Assembly (NCBI GenBank): GCA_963971575.1
Contig: OZ020623.1
Location: 15,254,980 to 15,318,979, forward strand
Reading direction: 5' to 3'
DNA from: Liopterus haemorrhoidalis
Taxonomy: Eukaryota; Arthropoda; Insecta; Coleoptera; Dytiscidae
Length of the DNA stretch: 64,000 bases
Shown: one piece after another, positions 11,031-22,228 of the stretch
Layout: every line of letters begins with the position of its first letter
Position numbering within the stretch: position 1 is the stretch's first letter
Program-made: the position numbers and the translations under genes
The notes under the pieces: model-generated
What the model was told of the DNA's origin: nothing
Database searches by the model: none
What the model saw: the letters and a program-made list of their open reading frames with translations, nothing else

Positions 11031-11606
11031 TTTTTTCGGCTGATTTGAAGAATGGTCTCATAATTTTAATCACCCATAGTTTTATAGCCCTTTAAAACTA
11101 CAGGCCTTTACGTCCTTTTTGACGTTTCAAAACTGTTTCAAAACTATAACAGTTAGCAACAATATAATAGCTGAGTTAAAGAGAGGAAGGTCCGAAGAGT
11201 GTGCCTAAATAGCGTTCAAAGTTAGATAAAGCAACAGTGAGTGGCTATCGCGTCCGTTATTTTGTAGTCAAATCGGCGTTTGGCGCACCTCGGATAATTT
11301 GAATAACTCAGCACTGCGAACTCATAACACCTACCGTAAGATGTCATTCGTTTCGTCTATGAGAAATCGATCGATATCTGTAATAATATTTGCCAGAAAT
11401 CTTTATTAGACAGCCGGAAAAAAAAATTATAAAAATAAATATTTCTAAACCAAAACTCTGAATATTTCTAACACGTACCTAATATGCAACAATCACGCGA
11501 CGTATTCTACGCCCAAAAGATTTGCGGCCGTAGCTTCGACACAGTCTGAATTTTTTATAATTATGCAGCAGGATATCTCGTAACACATATATTGTCTAGG
11601 GTAGTT
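11031..11606. other. Intergenic, nothing recognised
   Basis: Mixed-composition sequence without a convincing open frame or repeat terminus. Confidence 0.5.
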
Positions 11607-11607
11607 A

Positions 11608-12332
11608 TGCGAGGGTTGCCTCTTATATTTCGGGATTGCGCTAAACTAGAGCTGCCATCTGGCAACTGACGCTTCTATCGTAAAGTTTGACATTTTTGAG
11701 GGTATACGTACTCAGAACGTTTTGTCGTACGAGCGCTAATTGTATTGTTTACAGTAACTTGAAAAAATTCATCTCGGCTAAAAATGGGATTAAATCGTGG
11801 ACATTTTCGAGCGATTATTTTTTACAAACTTCAACGTGGATTTACCCAACAACAGTACATCGATGAACTTAAATCGAGTTATGGCGATGAAGCACAATCA
11901 AGAACTACTGTTTATCGATGGTTTTCCGACTTCAATCGTGGCCGTAGTTCGCTTAAGGACGAATTTTCTGAAGGTCGTCCAAAATCGGTTGTTGTTTCGG
12001 AAAACATTGATGCTGTGCGTGAAGTGATACTGCAAGATTATCTTATGACTTATCGTGAGATTGAGGTATCCCTGGGCATTAGTGGGACCAGCTTACATTC
12101 AATATTGCATGAACATTTGGCCATTAAAAAGATTTGTTCGCGTTGTATCCCACATAATTTGACAATCGCAGTGGAAAAAGCCTCAATCGAAAAAGTGCTT
12201 CAAAAATTGATTCAAACGCATGCAAAAGTGTATTGATTTTCATAGAGAATATTTTGAAAATCAATAAAACCACTTTAGTTGATAAATAATTGTTTTTGAT
12301 CTCAAATCCCGAAATATAAAAGGCAACCCTAG
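11608..12332 (+). mobile_element. Internally deleted mariner
   Basis: TIRs are AGGGTTGCCTCTTATATTTC (11612) and its near inverse ending AAAAGGCAACCCT (12330), with TA on each side. The element is about 720 bp, against about 1.3 kb for complete mariners. Confidence 0.85.
11784..12236 (+). CDS. Mariner HTH-only ORF (150 aa), catalytic core deleted
   Basis: The ORF begins MGLNRGHFRAIIFYKLQRG and keeps the paired helix-turn-helix part of mariner transposases: FTQQQYIDELKSSYGDEA, TTVYRWFSDFNRGR, DEFSEGRPKSVVV, then SLGISGTSLHSILHEHL. It jumps straight to the extreme C terminus; just beyond the stop, another frame reads MQKCIDFHREYFENQ. All DDD catalytic motifs are missing. The 150-codon frame is open and could encode a DNA-binding protein for its own TIRs, but there is no evidence of expression. 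Confidence 0.7.
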   Translation: MGLNRGHFRAIIFYKLQRGFTQQQYIDELKSSYGDEAQSRTTVYRWFSDFNRGRSSLKDEFSEGRPKSVVVSENIDAVREVILQDYLMTYREIEVSLGISGTSLHSILHEHLAIKKICSRCIPHNLTIAVEKASIEKVLQKLIQTHAKVY

Positions 12333-12489
12333 TATTTTGATTAGTAAAATTCGATTGTTTTTTGTAAAGACAAGTCTTGGTCTAAATACAGACGGGCACA
12401 GGATAGTTAATAGTTGGGTTAGATTTTTGGTCTTATGAAGAATTTTGTTAATACAATGAGTTGAAGTGAACTTAAATTTACATACTTTG

Positions 12490-12938
12490 GAAAAGAATTC
12501 CCGATGATTAGTAATGCAAAGATCAAAGAAGGTATTTTTGTACGACATCAACTAAGAGAACTGATTCAAGATGAAAACTTCGACGGACAATTGCATCACA
12601 CTAACAAAGCTGCATGGGTGTCTTTCAAAAATATTTTCCGGAAGTTGTTAGGGAAACAAACAGCAGACAGTAACCAAGAAATAGTGGATCTATTAAAATT
12701 TAAAATAGTGGAAGTGGAGAGGGATAGGCTATACCTTAAGGAACAACCCTTTGTCCGTAAAACGGCTCTTGATTGGAACCCACAAGGGAGCCGTAGATGT
12801 GGCAGACCAACGGACACATGGCGTAGACTAACCATGAAGGGAGCCAGCGAAAGCGGCAAAACATGGAAGGAGCTAAAACATCTAGCGCAAGTTAGATCCA
12901 AACGGCGGAAGTTTATTGAGGCCCTATGCTTCACATAG
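12490..12938 (+). mobile_element. RTE-clade LINE 3' fragment
   Basis: The plus-strand frame ends KTALDWNPQGSRRCGRP, TDTWRRLTMKGASESGKTW, then VRSKRRKFIEALCFT and a stop. The order WNPQG, GRP, TWRR, KTW, FIEALC is characteristic of RTE ORF2 C termini. It is 5' truncated and followed by a (TA)n run. Confidence 0.85.
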
Positions 12939-12950
12939 GAGCGACCGGAA

Positions 12951-12951
<1 letters not shown>

Positions 12952-13030
<79 letters not shown>
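12952..13030. repeat. (TA)n microsatellite
   Basis: About 75 bp of TA, interrupted once near the end, directly after the RTE 3' end. Confidence 0.95.
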
Positions 13031-14366
13031 GTGTTGAGCATAAATAACTTAAAATGTTATCTAGTCAAAGATAAAATAATGCCACCTTTTTGTGATCTAA
13101 ACAAAGATAAAGATAATTAAAAAAATAATTATCTAGAATAAAAAAATAATCTAGAAAAGATAAGATAATCTTTAAAAAAATCAAATAATAGATAAGATAA
13201 ACACCCTCCGCATTTTTATGGCGCGAAACTCAAATTATCCATGATAAATTCATCATATCGCTTTCATCCAACAGGGAATCAGTTAAAAGTATCTCGTTTA
13301 ATAAATATTGTTGATTCATATTTACATATATGTATACCTAGTTTTGTAATTTACAGGACATCACAGAATATTGAGGTTAAATTTTAAATAGAATATTTTA
13401 TTAGTAACTACGTCACAAAATAGGACTCAGTGCTGACGCCTCGCGGTTGGTTTCCTTTTATTTGAATTTAGCAAGTTTTTTATTTATTTTTTTAAATTGT
13501 ATTTTGGAAGTATAAATTAAGTTTTCAAAGTAAGAAAATGCTTCAGATCAAAACTATAAGTCAATATTTATTAATTAAAACTCTTATTTTATACAGTATA
13601 ATTTAATACGTCATTATTTTTGCAGAACAATATTATTTTGCAGGTTAATTTTGAAAAATTTACGTTAATACTTGTTATTATGGCAAGTAACATAGCAATA
13701 AGTCTGTTTGCCATTTCTAATTAGTTTGAAGGAACAATATATTGTTCTTATTTTATCTATTGTTGATGTACATTTTCACTTGTCAAAAAACGAAAATATT
13801 TGCAATTAAGAATGTGACTGTAATGGTTCCTATTTGAAGCAAAATAATACACCATTATGAATTCTGATACAAAATATTAATGTTTACTTAGTTTTAATTA
13901 GATACATACTAAAGATATTTCGATTTTCATATTATTTAAAAACGTAACTTATAAATATATCTTCAAATCCTTATTCATATGTTTATAAAAACATTATTCT
14001 ATAATATAAGGTATCTGAACTGTATATATTAGTATATACTTATCAAAGATATACATACATTTTTGGTCCAAAAATGAAAATATTCATCAAATTAAGGTAA
14101 CAAAAGTAATGACACAGGTATTTTAAATCTCCCAAAAAAGTCCAAACGAAACCGTTGTCAGATGGCAGCACATGTATGTGACGTCATACTAATATGGTCT
14201 ATTATCTATAAAAATTATCTGAAATTACAGATAAAGATAATGAAAATACCTATCTAAATGAGATAATAGATAAAAATGTAAAACTGTATCTAAAAAAGAT
14301 GATAGATAATAATATGTCATCTAAATGCATTATCTAGATAAAATTATCTAAATAATACTCAATACT
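13029..14366. mobile_element. Nonautonomous DNA transposon with GATAA-rich ends
   Basis: The left end AGTGTTGAGCATAAATAAC and the right end (inverse strand AGTATTGAGTATTATTTAG) are inverted repeats. Both subterminal regions are dense in AGATAA/TTATCT motifs (13040-13200 and 14195-14350). No transposase is present. The 1.1-kb AT-rich centre has no coding content. Confidence 0.6.
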
Positions 14367-14631
14367 CGAACCTGGATGTCTTTCTAGTAAATCCTGGAGA
14401 AGTCAGCGAAGAACAGGGCGAATGGATAAAACTGACATTTAGTCTCACTTATCGAATCAATGTAGGGTTGTAAATCGAAGGCAAAACATCGATGTTCAAC
14501 ATCGATGTTAACATCGGCGCCTTACTATCGATGTTGAAAAAACATCGAAGGATAAACATCGATGTATCGGAAACATCGATGTTTTATTAATATTAAATAT
14601 ACCCAATATAATAATCCTAATTTGTACCTAC

Positions 14632-14810
14632 AGTCTATTCCAAACGATTAGGCGGAACTAAACGCAATTTTCATTTTTGTAATTTGTCATTAGATATTTT
14701 TTTATATATTGAAGTTGACTTTCCTGAACAAAATGATCAAAAGCTTCAATCAATCGGTAAAGGTAACTAGAATTGAAAATCTAGTTCCGCCTAAACCAAA
14801 GGAACAGATC
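14632..14810 (+). mobile_element. AGTCTGTT-family MITE, copy 1
   Basis: Begins AGTCTATTCCAAACGATTAG and ends AAAGGAACAGA, with internal GGCGGAACTA near both ends in inverse orientation. It is nested in the hAT at 14463. Confidence 0.7.
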
Positions 14811-14950
14811 TTATTATTTTTACATTTGTAAAATGAAATATTGGATTTTATTTCAATACTAATATAGTAATCTTAATGTTAATTTTATATTATTTAACAT
14901 AAAAATATATACATACACAATTATTTTTATACTTTTTTAAGTTGATATAA

Positions 14951-15092
14951 AGTCTGTTCCTTTGGTTTAGGCGGAACTAGATTTTCAATTCTAGTTACTT
15001 TTACCGATTAATTGAAGCTTTCGATAATTTTGTTCAGGAAAAGCCAACTTCAATATATAAAAAAATAGCTAATGACAACTTACAAAAATCCA
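14951..15092 (-). mobile_element. AGTCTGTT-family MITE, truncated copy 2
   Basis: AGTCTGTTCCTTTGGTTTAG followed by GGCGGAACTAG, matching copy 1 in opposite orientation for about 140 bp. The two copies can form a long hairpin. Confidence 0.65.
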
Positions 15093-15505
15093 GGGATTGG
15101 AGGAATAACAACTGGGAAAGTGCCAACAAGACTCAAAAAGAAAAAGTGTGTTGGCGTCGTTAGTCGTTCGCATTATTTGCAAAAATTAAAAGTTTCTTCT
15201 TATTTTTTCGTATTCTGCTAACTGCTAAGAAGAATAAGAACTAACACTATTAGTATTGTTATAACACAATAGATGGCGCTTATATTTTGTGTACTAATTT
15301 TAATAAAAATTAAATTTTTAAGATTCCAGGCCCTCAAGCGGTAGTTTCTGAATTTGAAAGTTTAAACATCGACATCGGTAGTAAACATCGATGTTTTATC
15401 GATACTATCGCCAGCTGACCATCGATGGTAAAAACATCGATGTTTTTAAAACAAACATCGATGTTTTCGATACATCGATGTTTTTTTCCCATCCCTAAAT
15501 CAATG

Positions 15506-16149
15506 AAAGATCGGGAGTAACACTGTTATATCTGTAAAACACTACCTAATATTCGTTAAAAAAATCACTCTACAAATCTACAGCAGTAGAGAAATTATAA
15601 CATACCTTTGTCACAAAAAAATAAATTCAAACCTAAGCTTTTAAGTATTTACTTAAACAATCAATTTTTAGAACTAGTAATTATTCTATGTAACAATTTT
15701 ATAACAGCCAATTTTCTGTTATTATTCACAGAAAACGTATTTTGATTGTTATCAGTACAAAAATGATTCAAACGTACTTGTATGTTCAAATCGTTAGACG
15801 AGTACATATCAAAATGTTTGCAGTGCTTATTGATACAACAATATTGACAGAACTAATAAAACTACCCTAGTTTAAGCTTTATTCATGGTATATCAGTTTG
15901 TATAATCCAATGTCAATACACAGGACCGTGACAGACTAGATCTCGCACTAAGGCATAAAATTAAGGGCCACCACGTGTGGCTGTTTAAGGTGTGCATCGC
16001 ACACGAGTGGCTCAATAAAGAGGGGGTCATTCGGGATCGATTCTAGTAGAATCCTACTATTGGGCTCAACAATGATCGATGGCCGCGCTACTATCGCTGT
16101 AAATCACTGATCGAAACGATAAATGGTATGGGAAAAATTGGGTAGTTAA
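15506..16149. other. Intergenic, nothing recognised
   Basis: No open frame of coding character. A GC-richer patch at 15930-16080 (GGCCACCACGTGTGGCTG and following) may be repeat-derived but was not assigned. Confidence 0.4.
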
Positions 16150-16314
16150 AAATGAATTTTATTTTTTTGACATAAATTCGGTGTTCCTATTAGACAAACT
16201 GTTTCCTACCTAAATGCTCCTACTAATTTAATTTGCAAACTTTTGAACACTATTTTACCGGACGGTTCAAATTTTGAAGCCAAACATAGAATGATAAACT
16301 CAATAGATTTAATA

Positions 16315-17227
16315 CAAGGTGTCTCAAAAGAAATTTTATATTTAGTGGATCGATTAAAAAAAAAGTAAGCCGTATATGGAAAAAATGATTATTAATTATT
16401 AAAATACACTTTTTGGGGATTTATTTCTTAAAAATAATATCGTCTAAATGTAGACCCTCGCGTTCTCGGCACTCATTTAATCGAACAGTAAAATTACTTA
16501 TGACGCCTCGGCAGGTGGACTCAGGGATGGCTGCCATTTCGTGACGGATATTTTCTTTCAAATGCGCCAGTGAAGTCGGTTTATTGGCGTAAACTTTAGA
16601 TTTAAGATAACCCCATAGGAAAAAGTCCATAGGGGTTAAATCTGGACTGCGTGGAGGCCAATTTATGTCACCTCTCTGTCAATCACCTGATTTACGAAAT
16701 TAAGCCTCTGACTGGCATCTTGGGGCTTTAATTCTTGCACCAATTGAATTTTGTAGGGGTGCAGCTTCAGGTCTTTGTGCATAATGTGATGTAATGATGA
16801 TCTATCCACAATTAAAGCACTTGCGCGCTTCCGAATTGAAAGGTTCGGGTCGTCACGAACAGACTGATTAACATTCTCCACGTTTTCTACCGTTCTTGAT
16901 GACCTAGGTCGCCCGGATTTTGATTTATCCAGCGTTGTACCAGTCTCTTCAAACTTTTTAACCCAATGTCAAATGAGAGGAATGCTTGGCGCATCATTTA
17001 AGTAGCGAAAACCTCGAATACTGCAGAATTTTCTACGCGCTACAGTCGCCGAATCACCGTTTTTGTAAAACTCTCGTACGCATAACGCGCGGTCTGCTCC
17101 CGAGAAACGCTCCATAGCGACTAAATTCCCAAGAGCCAGGCTTCCGATTGACATAACCCCCGCGCCCCTCGGGTACGTTGCGTTCACGCAGTAAGCTAAA
17201 TAAATATAAAATTTCTTTTGAGACACC
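16315..17227 (-). mobile_element. Internally deleted Tc1/mariner-like element
   Basis: The TIRs begin CAAGGTGTCTCAAAAGAAAT on the left and end AAGAGACACC-like on the right (TTCTTTTGAGACACC), with TA on both sides. Minus-strand transposase pieces are FSGADRALCVREFYKNG and DSATVARRKF (N-terminal HTH), IRKRASALIVDRSSLHHIM, a deletion, then MDFFLWGYLKSKVYANKP at the third catalytic region. It is about 910 bp, inserted in the Penelope element. Confidence 0.85.
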
Positions 17228-17468
17228 TAGATAAAATTAAAAACTATCCAGTTCCCAAACAAGCCAAACTAGTCTCTTTCGATTTCAGTAGCCTATTCTC
17301 ATCCATACCTTAAAGGAACTTAAAAATATTATTAATATTAAATTAATTCAAAATTCCACTATGAACCCTATTGTTTAAAATGAAATTTTGGCATTTTTAG
17401 ATATTTGTCTTGAGCAAAATTATTTCAACTTTTCGGGGAAATTTTACAAATAAGAAGAGGGACTTCCT

Positions 17469-17672
17469 ATGGGATCCCCTTTATCTCCTGTTCTGGCAAA
17501 AGTTTTTATGGATGCTTTGGAAAATAAGATGTTTAGTATTATAAACTGCCTTGTTAAATATGTTGGATTCTGGTATAGGTATGTGGATGACGTTATTTGT
17601 TTATGGTTGGGTACAGACCGGCAACTAGATTTATTTCACAAATTTGTAAACAACCAAAATAGTAATATTTAA
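17469..17672 (+). pseudogene. Penelope reverse transcriptase core
   Basis: This frame starts MGSPLSPVLAKVFMDALENK and contains YVDDVICLWLG, the palm active site with the two Asp residues intact. A stop ends the frame after the DLFHKFVNN block, so it is a fragment of the RT domain. Confidence 0.85.
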
Positions 17673-17955
17673 TTCACTATTGAAAAAGAAAATAACAAAA
17701 GTTTGATCTTCCTGGATTTAACCATAACGCGAATCAGCAACAAATTCGATTTTGATATCTATAGATAACCTATATATTCAGACACCATCATTCCAGCCCA
17801 AGCCATTCATCCTCTTAATATTAAAATCTGCCTTCCATAATTTTTTACACAGAGTTTTATCTGTATCCCTATAATCTGCTAATTTTTCCAAAGAATTTAA
17901 TACTATTAAATTAATTGCTCAAAATAATAGGTACAATCCTAAAATAATAGACAAT

Positions 17956-18491
17956 ATGTTGCGAAATAAAAATAAATTATTATTATTAAAAGAAATATAT
18001 TCAATTTACAAGACTCCCAGTATTTATAAACGAATCAATTACATAAATAACAATAGTTTTAAAATTGCCAACAATAATATTAAGGCAGATTTTTACAATA
18101 AAAATACCCTGAGAAGTAAATTAGTTAATAACAAAATAAGTCAGAAAGAAAATACTTCCTATTCCGGTATCTACAAAATCAAATGTAATGATGTAACGCG
18201 TATTACATAGGGCAAACTAAACGTAATTTTAAAGTCGGATTTCAAGAACACTTGAGGGCATGGAAATATAATAAATCCGATTCATCTAATTTAGCCAAAC
18301 ATCTTATAGAAAACGGTCACCATTGCAATGAAGAAATTATACATTTAGAAAATAAAAGTGGAAAACCCATGTACTTCTTAGAGGCATTTGAGATTAAATA
18401 TGCACAGCGAAAAGGGCATAATCTCATCAATGAACAATTGGATCTGTTGGAATCTCCAATTCTCAGGTCTATGGGCAATTGTATTTCCTAA
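17956..18491 (+). pseudogene. Penelope linker and GIY-YIG endonuclease
   Basis: The first frame (17956-18210) ends SYSGIYKIKCND, the GIY half. A frameshift near 18205 leads to YIGQTKRNFKVGFQEHLRAW, the YIG half with its conserved Arg, then SSNLAKHLIENGHHCNEE (conserved His) and a downstream Glu in the EAFEI stretch. The catalytic residues are present but split by the frameshift. Confidence 0.85.
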
Positions 18492-18705
18492 TCCCTTCCC
18501 ACACCTATTTGTTCGTAATAGTTAACCTGTATATTTAGGTAATATTGTCAGCATTTCTTGTACATTCATTCTTCTGAAAATGGAACAAGCCGAAATATAT
18601 TAAGTTTTAATAAAATATTTTGTGGAATATAACCAAGTGTATTATTTACTATTTAATTTAATTTTTGTTTAAGATACAAACTCAAAGTATCAGTTTAACA
18701 ATTGA

Positions 18706-18903
18706 TTACTGACAAAAATCACATTCATATAAATATTTTTCTGTCTCCGAGTATTCATTGTTCATGCGCCTACATATTGCACATTAGGCACCGAACCCAA
18801 AGCTCGCCCCTTTGATCCTGTAAATAACAACCGTCACTAAACATGCAAGCAGGATCATCCGGACATTGTTGCCCTACTTCATCAACGTCCATGTCGTCGT
18901 TAG
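18706..18903 (-). pseudogene. Transposase C-terminal PHD-like zinc finger fragment
   Basis: The minus strand reads DEVGQQCPDDPACMFSDG, then WVRCLMCNM, a stop and a frameshift, then TEKYLYECDFCQ and a stop at 18706. The spacing of Cys pairs (CxxC ... CDFC) resembles the PHD-like tail of insect pogo/Tigger or piggyBac transposases. The upstream part is cut by the element at 18928. The family is inferred from this tail alone. Confidence 0.45.
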
Positions 18904-18927
18904 TTGGACAAAATTGTTGAATATGCC

Positions 18928-19706
18928 CTGGCTAGTGTTTCTGATTTCTCGGCATTTTTCATTTCTCGAGAAATGAAAATTAGACTTATTTTCTCGAGAA
19001 TTCTTGAGAAATCTCGAGAAAAATAATTATTAGAATATATATCTTTTTTTAATGTTGAAAATACTGTAGAGGATAAAAACATGTTAAAATTATAGTCAAC
19101 TTTAAAGTACTAAAGTATTCATTTATAAAACATTAGAACAAATGGATAACGAAGCTTTAAACGTAATGCATATTAATTGAAAATACATATGTATAGAGAT
19201 CATTTTATTTAAAATGTACGTAAACTTTTTAACAATTTTAAGCTGAACAAAAAATGAAATGTAATTGATTATAATAAATAATACATTAAATTAAAATAAA
19301 ATATTGTAACAAAAATTAGCTAAATATTATAAATCGCTTCTTATCTGTTGCCACAGTTACGTTGCGGGAGATAGAAGACAATTTTTTTCAAAATTAAATT
19401 ATAATCAGTGACTCACTTAACATTATATTTTTTTAAAATAGTTTTTTAAGCCGACCGGCGTAGCGTAGTGGTAACACATGTGCTGTGCGTTGCGAAGGTC
19501 TCGGGTTCGAATCCCGTTCAGGCATGGAAATTTTCTCAAATTAAAATTGTCCTGGCTAATTGCCACAGCAGCAAAGGCCATTAAATTAAAAAAAAAAGAA
19601 CAATGCCTTTAAAGGAGCGTCGAGAAAAATTAACATTTTCCAGAAAGAAATTTTTACATTCCTCGAGAAATGAAAAATGAGCATTATAATTTTTTCTAGC
19701 CCTGGC
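18928..19706. mobile_element. Nonautonomous element with CTCGAGAA motifs
   Basis: The left (CTGGCTAGTGTTTC) and right (TTTTTTCTAGCCCTGG) ends are imperfect inverted repeats. Both ends contain CATTTCTCGAGAAATG or CATTCCTCGAGAAATG. It is probably hAT-like, but no clean target duplication was found. It contains a SINE at 19450. Confidence 0.5.
19450..19602 (+). repeat. tRNA-derived SINE
   Basis: The A box is TAGCGTAGTGG (19471) and the B box GGTTCGAATCC (19504), about 33 bp apart. A short unrelated body and a poly(A) run at 19590-19599 follow. The head cannot fold into a full cloverleaf with paired acceptor stem, so it is a SINE rather than a tRNA gene. Confidence 0.8.
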
Positions 19707-20181
19707 CTGGCCCATACTCATACCTCGCGGGGAACCCATATATCCAACATTGCACATGGCAATCTAAATTAATGTTTGACTTTTTTGAGATTAAGTTAGA
19801 GAGTAGCTCCTAGTAACACAATATATCTCGATCACAATACAACAAATTAAAGTATAAATCATAAGCAGATCGATAATAATCTTGCCCATTCTTATAACAA
19901 CAACTTACCTTAATAAAAGAATCAAAATTAAGCACATTTACTGTAATTCGTTTCTAACGGAGTAAGAACTCAACTGCACTAAATTTGTAAAATTATTGAA
20001 CGATAGGTAGGCGTGTTTTAAGCCAGTGTTTCTCAACCGGTGATCCGCGGACCACTGGTGGTCCTTAGCAAAATTTTATTGGTCCGCGAAAGACTTATAA
20101 ATTTTTATTTTTCAAATTTTTTGTTCATTTTTAGGGTTTTGTAGGTATGACCAAAAAACTCTTATACCGTCATTTTGTCGC

Positions 20182-20241
<60 letters not shown>

Positions 20242-20680
20242 TCGGTAAAAATTGTAGCCAAACGGCTAAACCTAGAGAGTTGAAATTTGGCATGCTTATA
20301 CAACTCTTTGACCCGCACATAGGAAAAATACTAAAACATCTAAAAAACATATCCCTCTAAAAATATAAACAAATATGAGCTCATCGAAAAAAAAAAATAT
20401 TTTTTTTAAATCCTGAGTAGGGTATCAAATGAAAGCCCTTAGTACGTGGATTAACGAACAAAATTTTATTTTTGCAAAATAAATTATTTTAATGCGATTT
20501 TTGCCAAAATTGTGCAAAAAATTTTTTGTCCCACAACCTGTAGCCCAGATGGTTTAAACTAAAAATCTGAAAAAATTCTAAGTAATGTACATTGGTGTGA
20601 ACCGGAATAGTACAATAGGAATTTTGATCAGATTATGTTTTCGGAAAATAACGCATTTTTTGTGTTTTTAACTAAAATAT

Positions 20681-21052
20681 CCCAGCAAACATTCAACTAA
20701 CGGCCGAATGCTGGCAAATTGCTTTTATGCTGGTAAATTACTGGCACCAAAAGTAAGTGCAACGCCAGTATTAATAATGTACTTCACATTTGTATTTCGC
20801 ATTCCGCCTATACGAAGTACTTTACCAGCATTTTATAAGCACTCTTCTTCACTCATACTTTTTACTTAAAACCATCAGAAATAAATCTTGCAACTAATGC
20901 GATTATTTTGCACTTTACCGTTGCTGGGCCAGCAACTGATACATCAATGGGCCAGTAACGGCCCCGGGGACACCGGGGTACTGGCCCATTACTTTCAATG
21001 CCGGGGAGTATGTGCTTTACCAGTACTGGCCCGTATAAAAATGTTTGCTGGG
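20681..21052. mobile_element. CCCAGCAAAC-family MITE, 372 bp
   Basis: Ends CCCAGCAAACATT and AATGTTTGCTGGG. Copies B and C of the host repeat lack it and read AAAATATGTTAAC, so the insertion duplicated AT (or used a TA/AT site). The interior repeats the string ATGCTGG and has several CCAGTA/TACTGG motifs. Confidence 0.85.
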
Positions 21053-21095
21053 ATGTTAACTATTTAATACGTTGTGTAACATACCACATCAGTAG

Positions 21096-21170
21096 CTCTC
21101 GTGGCGTGGTTGGATTTGTCGTACGCTTAATAATATAAGAAACTTGCAAACTAGGGTTCGAATCCTGTTG
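21096..21170 (+). ncRNA. tRNA-like segment in TCTG copy A
   Basis: Contains GTGGCGTGGTTGG (A-box-like) and a perfect B box GGTTCGAATCC, with tRNA-like spacing. The same segment is in copies B and C. It is not a functional tRNA by eye. Confidence 0.6.
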
Positions 21171-21775
21171 ATTTTATTTTTTGTTTTTTTTTTTGCATTT
21201 TTATTTTGTTTAAATTATTTTGTTAAAATTCTAGTTATATTAGGTAAATGGTGCATTTAATTTTTAAAAGCTTAAATTTAATAACCAGTGGAAAGTGTTG
21301 AAATTATAATTTAATTCTATGTTTGACGAAATCAAAGGGCGGGACTTATGATGTAAGCAACCAATGGAAACCATAGGTGCAATTTTCAAAATCTTAATGA
21401 ACTTTGCTATATAAAAAAAATACTGCATATATTTAGAAACTTAAATAATGGTATTAGGCATTCGAATTAAAATTCATAAAAAAATATTTTGACATAAAAT
21501 TTGTTTTGACATCTCAAATAATCATCGTTCAGTTACTAAATACCTGCAAAACTCAGAAATGTGTGAAAATTTACACTTCACATCAATTTTTTATAATTTT
21601 TTTCATTTTCCGTGTATTTTGTTAATTTTTCAGTGATTTTTTATTACTAAGATATATGTTGAGTTTACATATACAATTTGTTTAATAGTACATTTATTAT
21701 TAGGGGTCCGGGGTAGAAAATTAAATATTTTACTGGTCCGCAGTACGTTTTCAGTTGAGAAACACTGTTTTAAGC

Positions 21776-22220
21776 AATTGCCGAAAGATGATGTTTGCTA
21801 TATTAGTAGATTTTCTTTGGGGACCCATATTAAACGCAGAACCACTATTAGGACTTTCTCCTCTATCATTTGGAAACTTTTAACCGACGCCAGTAATGTT
21901 GTTGAATGATAATAGTAAACGATAAAAACTTACCTTTTGATTGAAATCACTTAATAGAGTGAAACTACAATGGCATTAAATATAAACGTAGGTATTTGAT
22001 ACCATAATCATATATTTGAAACAAGTTGCTCATATAAAATAAAGTTACAATAGTTAAAAGTATTTTTCTAGTGAATTTAACTTATATATTTGGTAAGAAA
22101 TGCATTTAGAAATGACATTGACAAATGCATGCTGACGTCGGGTTTTGTGGTTTCGAATTGATTTGTATAAATACTTGGGTATTTAGTGGTTTTTAAATTT
22201 GAAGAAGGAAATTGGTGTAT
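21776..22220. other. Unassigned stretch with a short open frame
   Basis: A plus-strand frame to about 21910 includes CYISRFSLGTHIKRRTT and IIWKLLTDASNVVE, then a stop. It looks protein-like, but the family was not recognised. The rest is AT-rich. Confidence 0.3.
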
Positions 22221-22228
22221 GTTTTAAG

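Larger units (their letters stand above)
14463..15497. mobile_element. Nonautonomous hAT with ATCGATGTTT motif arrays
   Basis: Ends are TAGGGTTGTAAATCGAAGG and CCCATCCCTA. The flanking 8-bp duplication AATCAATG is exact (14455-14462, 15498-15505). About five AACATCGATG-type motifs lie in the first 120 bp and a similar number in the last 130 bp, the layout expected for transposase binding sites. No coding region. Confidence 0.9.
16150..18640 (+). mobile_element. Penelope-like retroelement, decayed and interrupted
   Basis: Plus-strand pieces in order: an N-terminal reverse-transcriptase region at 16160-16312, resuming at 17230 with PVPKQAKLVSFDFSSLFSS-type sequence; LPMGSPLSPVLAKVFMD at 17460; YRYVDDVICLW at 17575 (catalytic Asp pair); a linker; and a GIY-YIG endonuclease at 18160-18480. 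RT followed by GIY-YIG is diagnostic of Penelope-like elements. The frame is broken by stops and shifts and by the Tc1/mariner-like insertion at 16315-17227. The exact outer ends were not resolved. Confidence 0.85.
20133..21585 (+). repeat. TCTG composite element, copy A
   Basis: Starts AGGGTTTTGTAGGTATGACC and carries about 14 TCTG units at 20181-20241. It then has the conserved block beginning TTCGGTAAAAATTGTAGCC, a tRNA-like segment at 21096, and the right end hairpin TGTGAAAATTTACAC with CTTCACATCAA. It is nested in the hAT at 20024 and contains a 372-bp MITE at 20681. Confidence 0.85.
20024..21767. mobile_element. hAT element carrying a TCTG composite repeat
   Basis: Ends CAGTGTTTCTCAACCGG and TTGAGAAACACTG with an exact 8-bp duplication TTTTAAGC (20016-20023, 21768-21775). 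Without the insertions the element is only about 290 bp, a MITE. Related ends occur at 25590 and 26765. Confidence 0.9.

Noticed and set aside
12926..13120. Plus-strand frame of alternating Tyr-Ile
   Set aside because: It is the translation of a (TA)n microsatellite.
19455..19526. Functional tRNA gene
   Set aside because: A and B boxes are good but the acceptor stem does not pair, and a poly(A) run follows. It is a SINE head.
20112..20350. Open frames rich in RQTDRQTD on the complement of TCTG tracts
   Set aside because: They are translations of a simple tetranucleotide repeat and its flanks, recurring at each copy. No gene.
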